A DNA stretch of 64,000 nt from Lepidurus packardi (Eukaryota > Arthropoda > Branchiopoda > Notostraca > Triopsidae): contig JAKZAN010000005.1 in the NCBI GenBank assembly GCA_023053545.1, forward strand, positions 2,294,001 to 2,358,000, read 5' to 3'. The notes beneath the pieces were generated by a model that was given only the letters and a program-made list of their open reading frames with translations, was not told where the DNA came from and made no database searches. Below, piece after piece: positions 45,301-54,286 of the stretch. Position 1 is the first letter of the stretch. Each line of letters begins with the position of its first letter. Both the position numbers and the translations under genes were made by a program.

Positions 45301-46344
45301 TTCTGTTACAGCGATATGTAAAGCGAGCTGCCACACCATCCGGGGTTTTTGTGACAAACCCGGCGAATGCAAATGTAGATTTGGGTGGTCGGGAGAGAAG
45401 TGTGAATCCTGCCAAACAATGCCTGGTTGTAAGAATGGCTATTGCAAGAAACCGCTAGAATGCAAATGTCAAGAAGGGTGGACCGGGCTCTTTTGTTCCA
45501 TACGTAAGATACCTGCAAATTCTCTTTGTATTTTCATTTATTTTTAATGTAGTATTAATTTATTTGCCTTTTGCTAGCAATATGTAACCATACGTGCGAT
45601 GTTGACCATGGCTATTGCGAAAATCCCGGGGAGTGCAGGTAAAAAAAACAACAAAAAAAGTAAACTTGTTAGCGGTGTATTGACAAATTGGCTCTTGTTC
45701 CAGATGCCATGTAGGTTGGTGGGGCGCAAATTGTAACGAGTGTTTTCCATATCCAGGATGTGTTCATGGAACATGTCGTAAACCATGGGAATGTAACTGT
45801 GAACCAGGATGGGGTGGAATTCTTTGCGACAGAGGTAGGACGGCAACAAGTTCCTTAACCTACTAACTATAACCAGTTTTCTATAGCTATTCCATATTGC
45901 GAAGCCCATCCCCAGACATGCATGAATGGCGGCATTTGCGAATCCTTGTCAGTTGAGGCTGGCAACTTCAGTTGCATATGCCGAGGTGACTTTGAAGGAC
46001 AGTATTGCGAAAAGAATAAGTCTTGGCCAGTGACAAATAGAACCGAGTCCAAAGCAGTGGAAATTTTAACGAATACAACGGTCGCAGACGAAGAAAGCAC
46101 TACTCTAGGTAAACAACACCTTTACTAGCTCTTTCATGTAAATAACTTGTAACTTGTTCCTTTAGGTAGCTTAAAAAGTACTGAAGATTTCAGTACAGAG
46201 TCCTATGAGTACGATGAATCTACCGAAGTGATGAATGACGATAAAGGGTCAGAGAACACCTCTGCATCGGAAGTTGAGGAAAGTTTGTATACAACACTAA
46301 GCTCGCGCCGAAAGAACAATCGAATAGCGCTTCTAAGTGAATGA
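42304..46344 (+). CDS. Secreted Notch-ligand-like protein (MNNL-DSL-7 EGF), 11 exons
   Basis: Exons 42304-42345, 42427-42912, 42981-43059, 43201-43367, 44887-45058, 45125-45244, 45312-45503, 45578-45638, 45704-45834, 45887-46108 and 46166-46344; 1851 nt, 616 residues, all phases consistent. A signal peptide is encoded by exon 1 ([14 protein letters not shown]). Next comes an MNNL domain ([15 protein letters not shown] ... [16 protein letters not shown]). The DSL domain spans the 1.5-kb intron 4: [12 protein letters not shown], then [20 protein letters not shown]. Seven EGF repeats follow, roughly residues 290-545. The end is an acidic Ser/Thr-rich tail ([15 protein letters not shown] ... RIALLSE) without any hydrophobic membrane segment, unlike Delta or Serrate. 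A DSL protein would bind Notch; being soluble it could act at a distance or as an antagonist. The DSL domain is divergent. Poly(A) signal at 46413. Confidence 0.85.
43368..44886 (+). other. Intron 4 of the Notch-ligand-like gene (1.5 kb)
   Basis: Splits the DSL domain between Gln (ACACAG/GTAAGA) and Ala (TTTGTACAG/GCTTGT). By far the longest intron of the gene; the rest are 52-141 bp. Open frames within it have no domain. A C-rich run lies at 44161-44175. Nothing else recognised. Confidence 0.6.
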
Positions 46345-46412
46345 TTTTTTGCCAGTATGCTTTGTTTCAAGTTGCATTTTTATTTACGTTGTATTTATAT
46401 TTCTGGTAATTT

Positions 46413-46418
46413 AATAAA
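46413..46418 (+). terminator. Poly(A) signal of the Notch-ligand-like gene
   Basis: AATAAA 69 bp after the stop codon, upstream of the Coq6 start region. Confidence 0.65.
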
Positions 46419-46694
46419 AGACCATACGATTTAAAGAGTCATATCGAAAATGGAACCTAGAGCTGATGTTCGGCTCTTCGAAAAATCGCTTCGTATTAGC
46501 AATTGAAAGCCACGCCTCCGTTTGAGAAGCTCAGAATCTAACTTGAGAGTTCTGAGCTCTGAAACTTCATTCTTGCCATTCTTGGGTTTGTTTTTGTTTT
46601 GCTGAAACGGATACTGGTAACTGTCGTTTGATATTCGTTACAGGGTTTAGTAGGTTCGTTTACATAATAGTTTGGCGAATCACGCTACGCCATA

Positions 46695-49600
46695 ATGTTA
46701 AGGAGAACATGTCTACCGTTAGTAAGAAGTCAATGTAAAGCGAAAGTTTTCAAGATTCAGTACACCTCTTCAGTTCAAATCTCTTGTTGCAAGGGACATC
46801 GACAGCAGCATGAACAAAGGTCAACTCAGTCAATCGTCGAAGATCAAGCCTCATTTAGTGCCCAAGAAAATGCGGATATTATCATTTCTGGGGGAGGCAT
46901 GGTCGGATTTGCTCTGGCATGTGCTCTAGGTAATTCAATTTATATTTTTAAAAGGTAGCCTTATAATTACATGAAAATGCTCTTCGTTTACAAACCAGAA
47001 GTCTGTTATATTTAATCTTTACTTCTTTTAAGGTCAAAGTCGTCGTCTTGCGAACCAAAAGGTTGTCCTACTCGAGCGGGCATCACCCAAAACGTTTGAA
47101 CTGAAAGATACTTTCAGCAATCGAGTTTGCGCCTTGAATCCTAGGACTGTAAAGCTACTGAAATCATTGGGAGCCTGGCAGCACATTGAGACCATGCGTT
47201 GTAAGCCGGTCAGGAAAATGCAGGTACAAGTAAAATAATACTAGAGCATTTTTTAAGATATAATGTATGTGTTGATATGCAAAATCTACGAAACTAGATA
47301 TTGTAGTTTTGAATATTATTCATTTTAGACACTTTAGATATTTGGACTTCTAGTTCGCGATGCAGTTGTAGGGTTAACTTAATCGTTTTGGTTCGGTCGC
47401 ATACGAGAGATTAATTTACGTCCTTTACTATTTTACAAAAGTGTAAAACTTTGCTGAAGCGGTTTTGTATACTTTTTTTTTTTTTTTTTTTTTTTAACTA
47501 AAATCATGTATAGTACTAGCAAAATGTTTATCATTAGGATGATAATTATCATTAGGATTACATACAGTGTGTAAAAGCCACGTTCATTTTGACGAGAGTT
47601 TAAGACGACTTAAAAATCTACCTCAAGACTTGCGCGTATAAGTGTTCGAGATGGATAAACTCGGTCTTATAAGCGTTTTATTTAACTAGTTTTATTTAAT
47701 TAGACTTTGAAAGGCGACTTTTAGTTTTGGTCTGAAGTCAGGCAAGTGTATAACGGGCATTCATGTGTCCAGACTTAAACTTTGCCCCACCGCCTTACTT
47801 ATCATTGCGTATGTGTTTACTAGACAGATGCCTAATCCTTATAACCGTTCATTTTGGACTCGGGACTTTCCAAGTCTTTCGTAAATTATTTGTATTATTT
47901 CGTAAATTATTTCCAAGGCTTTCGTAAATTATCCGCAAATATTAAGTTTAGGCTAAAACGAACGCAGACCAATGAATGCTTATTTCTTTCACTCAGACTG
48001 TACAAAGTTACAAGCACAGTATAGAGGTTTACACAGTATGGTAACAAGGGCATCCTTCCAATGTTAAGGTTTTCTGACAAATCTCTCGGTCCCAAGAGGA
48101 TGTGAGGGTACGAAGGCTTATATGGAGGATCGATTCCCAGACTGTGCCCATGTACCCCCATGTAGGCATTCCTAATCTACTAGAAAAAGGGTTCGAGAAG
48201 AGAAGAAAACTTCAGAAAACGGGGGACTGGTGACCTTTCTCTCGGGCACTCTAGGGAGTTTTGGGCTGACGTAGGGTCCTACCGGCAACGCGCGCATTTG
48301 AAAGTGTTAAGAAAAATACTAAACTTGCAAAAGTTAGTAACATTCAGGAACAGTTGCAAAGTACCAATGTAATGGATAACTCGTATATAGACATAAATAG
48401 TCATAACAACACATATAGACATTAATATACATGGGTATTTTATAGTATATGGAGTTAAACCTGTATACTATAAAACACCTATGTAGGCTATGGGTTGCAA
48501 AATAGACTGCCTCCTCGTGGTGCAACCTGGGTAACGCGAAATAGTCTAAATGTGTATACGTGACCTAGTTAATTCATCTTTTATTTTAAGCTCACATAGT
48601 TTAAAGCAATAGATTTAAATTACGCGCTTTGTAAACCGTCGTGACCTTTTTTGAACTGCACTGGGAGGTTTGCGAATGTACCCTTTCGTCTTCTGGCCTT
48701 TTAGCTGAATATTACTCTGGGGACCGAGAAGGTCGTGAGAAAACCTTAACATTGGAAGATAGCCCTGATACCATACTGTGTAAACCTCTATACTGTGGTT
48801 ACAAGCAAATTTCGATCCCCTTGGGTGCAAAACAAACGCTATAGTTCGGGTAGTTTGACATCTACAGATCTGATTTTTGTTGTTGTAGGTATGGGATGCT
48901 TGTGCGGATGCTGTTATATCTTTCGGTGAAGGTGACTTGACCCGAGATGTGGCTTACATAGTAGAAAATGACGTCATATTGGAGTCGCTCACCAGAGTGC
49001 TCCAGTCTTTGGGCGATAGAGTTGATATTCGCTACAACACCCGCGTAAATAGGTACAGACTACCTACTAACAAGCCCCGTCTTCCCGGCGATATCCAAGA
49101 GCACGACGCTGTGGTGCAACTGGAAGGTGACTCAGAACTAAACGCCCGATTGATAGTAAGTAAATGTTATTGTATTAATTTATATTTTTTTTATTTTTCA
49201 AAAATATATTGAGGGTACAATTTCACTGTTCATCTAGAAAGTAAAGAACGTAGAAAGTTTTGGGGTTACTTAGTTGTCGTATATTCATTATTAGGCAGTT
49301 GCGAGTTTCACCGTAAAAGCAGTTTCACCGTAAAAGTTAACATAAACCATTCCCAAGTGTTAGGAAAGAGGAACCCGATGTAGCCTAGTTACTCAGCAAT
49401 ATCTTGATCATGTGGTATGCGATACAAACACGATTGTGTTGGGGAGAAAAGGATCCACGTTTTCTTAGATGAGAATGCTTTTGCTGTGTGGTCTTCGAAG
49501 GTACTGTCCAAAATCTCGAGAGCTAGCAACGTATTACTCGCAACATCCCAGGGATGTTGCCTAGACTACAGCAACAACCTCCAGAAGTTACCTTCGCTGT

Positions 49601-52600
49601 CGTAAACACACCGTAAAAAGTAGAAAAGAAAGTGGGTAGGGGGACTGGGAGGAGAGAGAGAGAGGGATTCCGTCGCTAGTCTTTTTTGGCGTTAACTTAT
49701 GCATGCATGGTAATGAAACTAAAGGGGAAGGTAAAAGGAACGGGGAAACCCCTCACCGACTTTCGTAAAGAAAATTGTACGGGGTACTGGAAATTGCCAA
49801 AGTCCAAAGTTGACTGTCTTGGTTAGTCCAACAAGTTTTTTTCCCTCTTGTAGATACCTGCTCCGTGATGCGTGCCAAGTGCCTAAAGGAATGTGGTTAC
49901 TTTATAGCATAGCTTATGTCTGCATGTTAGAACTTATCGTTTGACCTTGCTTTTGCGGTAGGAGTCGTTGGTATTGGGGAATTTTTAGTAGCAAACCTGC
50001 ATATAGGATATGCTGTATTCGTACCTGATGTGAAACTGCTTTTTGTTTTTGGGTAACAGGTTGGAGCGGATGGCTATAATTCGTTGCTGCGCAATACCAT
50101 GGGCGTGCGGTACGTGCACTGGGGATATGATCAAATGGCTATTGTAGCGACATTGCAACTCGCCGAGGTAAAACTTGGCTTTATTTGTTCTTTCAAGAAA
50201 TAATCTAGTTAATTGCGTAATTAAAGTAATCATGGAATAATGCTTGTTCTTTTTGTTAGCCACTGGATAATGTTACGGCCTGGCAACGATTTTTACCAAC
50301 TGGACCGGTTGCTTTGTTACCGGTATGTTAAAATTTCATTATTGAAGAACTCCTGTATGTCTTAGCTCGTTTTTCCAAAGTCACGCACGTATTTTATGTA
50401 CACTGTAAAAGAACTATTTTGAAATTCTTAGTTGGCGTAGAAGTGACACAATATTTAATTGTAAGACAATTCTGATATTTGTATTATACTTTAAAATTTT
50501 TTTCAGTATCTTTAGTAAAATACTTTCAGTATTTTTTCAGTAATTACTTGCTTAGTAATTTCAGTTAATTCTTAACTAAGCGTATTTTTTATTTTAGCTA
50601 TAAGTTTGTACCAATTGCTGGTTTAATTTTTGCTGCTTGAATAAAATTGTGAAGGAGAACTATCTTACACCCAGAAATAACTTTCAGGCATTTGTAATAA
50701 GAAATTTCATTTCTTATATAAACACTTATTAACTTTACTTAATTTTGTAAAAAAAAATTCTATTTGAGTCATTTTCACCAAATTCAGATGTAAACTACTA
50801 AGGTAGAATTACTAAGGTAAATTTCGAAGGTACTTCAAACTAAGCTGAAATTATTAGAAAAAAAGTTAAGACGGTAGTTAACTATTCAACAGTTATATAA
50901 ACAACAACACCAGAAACTATACGACAGTTACCAGTTCGTCGCCATTTTTATATAACCACACATCTAAAACACAACTAACACTGCGCCTTTGAACCTACTC
51001 CAACGCTTAAGTAAGGTTTTCAACGCGATATCCCTTCGAATTTTCCCAGTCAATTAAAGGAACTGATCATTCAATTGAATATTCTGCTCATTCAATCGAC
51101 TAGAGAGTTAAGACGTAGTAGGCTGGGAAGGACAGGATTGGTCAAAACGACGTAAAAGCAATGTCATTTTTCAATATGCAGTGGCATATTGCAGTGGCAA
51201 TAAGCAATGGCATTTTTCAATATGCATTTTTCATATTTCAATATTCAGGTCCATGTAGCAATCACTATACTATAGTTTCATTACTGTACGTGTGAAGGTT
51301 CCTTTGAAATCGATTCTAATATCCGAAAGTGCGATTCTAATAACCGATTAAAACGCTACGAATTTTATCATTTTGAATCGGTCCTTAAAAATTTGATTAC
51401 GTAAAGCGGCTGATTCTAATAACCAGTGATCACAATAAGCGGCATCTACTGTATCTAGAAGTAATGAATGACTGCTCTCTAATGCATGAATGCTCTTTCT
51501 TAAAGAGACGCGTGATTGAATATATGAGAGTATAATGTATTTGTCTGATTGTTACAACGCCAATTAAAATACGAAGACAGCAATGAGCAAAGCTCACGCT
51601 GAGATATAATGTTAGAAAAGCGGCATCTACAGTACATGTTTTTTATTGCTTTTGTCATGCCTTTGGTTTTCAGGTAGCTAAACTGAAAATTGACTTTTAA
51701 AATGAAATTTAGAATCTCTGTTTTAAAGAACCTTTCTTTTACATGCTAGTTAACGGACTCGTTGAGTTCTTTGGTGTGGAGTACGGATACGGATTCCGCA
51801 AAGCTGTTGATGCAACTGGCGCCGGATGCTTTCGTCGATGCGCTAAACCATGCCATGGTAATAAATACGAAATAACACACAGAATCCGTCAGTCACAGTG
51901 TAGCACGCGGATGTTAATGACCTTTCTCAACTTTGTTTTCGAACGGTTAAACTCTATAGTGGGGTGAAGAGTATAAAGATAGTTGGGCCCAAGATTTGAC
52001 GCTGCGGTTTAGTCGTTTGCTGCGTACAGTTGCACCTGGCACTGCTCCAGCCATCCTTCAGTTGCCGCCAAGTGTGGCTGCAGTACTTGGTAACAGGGGA
52101 GCTTTTCCATTAGGCATGGGACATGCCGTGCATTACGTCGGACCACGTACTGTACTTATGGGGTAAGTTTTCAGCTATAATCGTGAGGTTTTGTGCTGAA
52201 ACGGGTGAACCTAAATCCAGACTAAGGAGTTCGCAACTCGTTTGTAATTTCGTACATCCTGACCAGTCGCTTACAAATTGTGTGCTATAGAACCTCATTT
52301 ATACTTTTATAGCTGGACTGCTTGAATTGTATAACTCTCGTACACCAAGAGAACCGAGTTGCGAACCCTTTAATCAGGACTGGGGTACGAAACGGTTGTT
52401 CGTAACATTATCGTTTTGCTACATGAACGTTCGACAGTATTTAATTATGGCATCGTCATTGTCAGTTTGTTATTATAGTGTTTCACTACGTTACCTTTAC
52501 CTTTTTTTTACGTCGTTTGGTATGTACGAATTTATTGCGTTAGGTTAACTCAGGTTCAGTCAGGTTTTACCAGTATAACCCAGTAGATTTTTTCCCTTGG

Positions 52601-53637
52601 TGTCTTTATTAGTGATGGTTAGCATTGACTACTTAGCCACTACGAACTCTATCTTTTCCCTTATAATGTTGCATTAACTTCTCACGTTAATAAGGCTGCC
52701 GTATAGCTTAGCTCGTTAAACCAAGTTGCCGCGAAAAGGTGCGCAGCGCTTTGCATTGAACGTGCTTGGGTATATGAATGCGCATTGTTTTTGAGCATAA
52801 ACCGGCAAGCAAGATAACTTATATACTTATGTACTCGGTTTGCATGAGCTTTCCTTATGAAATACAGTAAAATAATGTCTAGGGTATGGCAGTCTCCGTA
52901 CTTTAGAAAAGCTAACTGTATTAAGCCTTATTAAGCTTGCGAACAGTCATTTTGAGGATGAAATAGTCGTACTTGTTTTTCATACTATTAACTTAAGTGA
53001 GAAGTATAGCCTTTACAGGCAAGAATGACCCGAGGTCGGTTTCGTATTCATTCAGAACGACTAAGTAAATAATTAACGAAAGGAAGTTAATAAAAGGTAG
53101 TACCGGAAATGTCTTTTCCCGGACGTTATGTTAACCGTTAACAATCACGTGAAAATTTTGTAACATTATGCTTTACGTTTTTCTACGTTCTATTGTTATT
53201 TTATTTATTTTAGGGATGCTGCACATCGTGTTCATCCGCTAGCTGGCCAAGGCGTTAACTTGGGGTTTGGCGATGTGGAAGATTTGGTGAAAACCATTGA
53301 AAAGGCTGTCACTGATGGCGCGGATATTGGTAGACAATGAACAGTGGATAGTTAATGTAGCTAACTGTCTTACATAGGGAGTTTGTCCTACTTGATGGAA
53401 TACGAGACATTACGACAACGACATAATGTTCCTATAATGTTGGCAGTTGATGGACTACAGAAACTGTATGGCACAAGGTCAAGTCCCATCGTAGCGCTAC
53501 GTAGCATTGGCTTGGATATCGTCAATTCCTTGCACCCTTTGAAGGTAGTACTTAAAGACAGTTCTCTCTGGTAGTTTAGATTAATTAAATTCTTCTATTG
53601 GCTTTAGAACTACTTTATGAAACAAGCGTCGTTGTGA
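46695..53637 (+). CDS. Coq6: Ubiquinone biosynthesis monooxygenase COQ6, mitochondrial, 10 exons
   Basis: FAD-dependent monooxygenase that hydroxylates C5 of the ring during coenzyme Q synthesis, on the matrix face of the inner membrane within the COQ complex. Exons 46695-46929, 47033-47223, 48889-49155, 50060-50167, 50260-50322, 51750-51857, 51960-52162, 53214-53329, 53378-53544 and 53608-53637; 1488 nt, 495 residues, every junction in phase. Residues 1-55 are basic/Ser-rich, like a mitochondrial presequence. The FAD-binding GxGxxG is GGGMVG (66-71). Other family motifs: [34 protein letters not shown] (232-239), [42 protein letters not shown] and [20 protein letters not shown] (392 on). Introns 2, 5 and 7 are long because of inserted repeats. 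Exon 6 must be read in the frame [10 protein letters not shown]. Intact, unlike the duplicate at 53988-61530. Confidence 0.95.
47990..48825. repeat. Foldback element in Coq6 intron 2
   Basis: Arms near 48001-48110 and 48700-48820 are inverted copies: ACAGTATAGAGGTTTACAC, CAGTATGGTA and TTCCAATGTTAAGGTTTTCT occur at left and complemented at right. A smaller palindrome (TATTTTATAGTAT with ATACTATAAAA) lies near 48435-48480. No ORF. A non-autonomous element explaining much of the 1.67-kb intron. Confidence 0.7.
49156..50059 (+). other. Coq6 intron 3 with a probable relic of the channel gene's 3' end
   Basis: Homologous to the intron of the duplicated copy on both sides of the channel gene: 49200-49280 matches 54225-54290, and 49325-49600 matches 57831-58200. 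Near 49285-49310 the sequence ATTCATTATTAGGCAGTTGCGAG aligns with the last codons of the channel gene (54297-54320). The rest of the channel gene is absent here. Confidence 0.6.
50937..51520 (+). repeat. Dispersed repeat with pogo/Tigger-like terminus, copy 3, in Coq6 intron 5
   Basis: Very similar to 17945-18478 over its whole length, including the AAGCGGCATCTACTG end (51451) followed by TA and then TCTAGAAGTAATGAATG. It carries an extra local duplication around TTTTTCAATATGCA (51165-51245). A further short AAGCGGCATCTAC fragment lies at 51618. Confidence 0.7.
52686..52935. mobile_element. MITE with CCGTATAGCTTAGC-type ends, in Coq6 intron 7
   Basis: The left end reads TTAATAAGGCTGCCGTATAG and the right end AAGCCTTATTAAGC. 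It is related to fuller copies at 60507-60923 and 62011-62449. The right inverted repeat is eroded. Body words such as CGCAGCGCTTTGCATTGAACG recur in the other copies. Confidence 0.5.
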
Positions 53638-53749
53638 AGATTGGGTGTGTTTGTAATTGGCTAACTGGCACTATACATTTGTTTTTGTTTCTTTGACAAT
53701 CAAGTACATCGTTTTTTTCGAAAAACCCAAAAAGGTAAAAAGAAAAGAA

Positions 53750-53880
53750 ACAGGCTGAGCAAGAAATCTTCCAACCTGAGCACGCTGCAAGCAAGTTGAC
53801 ACTCTGGTTATCACTGCACGCTCCTTCAGAGATACGATGTTAAAAATTGCGAGTTTACTTTATTTGAATACGTGGAACAT
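53750..53880 (-). pseudogene. Relic of the SelL 3' end with a SECIS-like remnant
   Basis: Homologous to 61640-61770. On the minus strand it holds the last SelL codons in damaged form (TTCCACGTATTCAAATAA) and then a SECIS-like segment with GTGA (53811-53814) in place of ATGA, AA at 53796-53797 and GGTTGGA. It is cut off at 53880 by the 5S rRNA fragment. This is the left copy of the tandem duplication, lying antisense just after the Coq6 stop. Confidence 0.7.
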
Positions 53881-53938
53881 CTCCCATCCAAGTACTAACC
53901 GGGCCCGACGCAGCTTGACTTCCAGGAGCTGACGAGTT
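53881..53938 (-). pseudogene. 5S rRNA gene fragment
   Basis: The minus strand reads GAAGTCAAGCTGCGTCGGGC followed directly by CCGGTTAGTACTTGGATGGG, close to the 5S rRNA internal control region (boxes A, IE, C). About 58 nt, lacking both ends of a 120-nt gene, so not functional as rRNA. It sits exactly at the junction between the two duplicated blocks. Confidence 0.8.
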
Positions 53939-53987
53939 TGGGTACATTCTGCGTGGTATGGCTGTTGGCTCGTGGAACATCTGTTTC

Positions 53988-54285
53988 GGAAACCATATTG
54001 GAATCAGTATTGGAATCGCTCACCAGAGTGCTCCAGTCTTTGGGCGATGGAGTTGACATTCGCTACAACACTCGCGTAAATAGCTACAGAATAACTACCA
54101 ACAAGCGACGTCTTACCGGCGATGTCCAAGAACACAACGCTGTGGTGCAGCTAGAAGATGACTCAGAACTAAACGCCCGATTAATAGTAAGTGAATGTTA
54201 TTTTATTTCTTTTTTAAATACTATATTGAGGGTACAATGTCACTTTTCGTCTAGAACGTCAAGAATGTAGAAAGTTTGAGGGTTA
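53988..54285 (+). pseudogene. Coq6 pseudogene, part 1 (3' part of exon 3)
   Basis: Duplicates exon 3 from [12 protein letters not shown] to NARLI and the first 100 bp of intron 3. The 5' part of the gene is missing; the break lies inside exon 3 next to a short duplication (ATATTGGAATCAGTATTGGAATC). The exon frame is still open but has no promoter, no start and no FAD-binding N-terminus. Continues at 57831 after the channel gene. Confidence 0.85.
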
Positions 54286-54286
54286 G

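Noticed and set aside
51743-51967. Short ORF reading [18 protein letters not shown]
   Set aside because: Wrong frame of Coq6 exon 6; the real frame, starting after the TGCTAG acceptor, reads [14 protein letters not shown].
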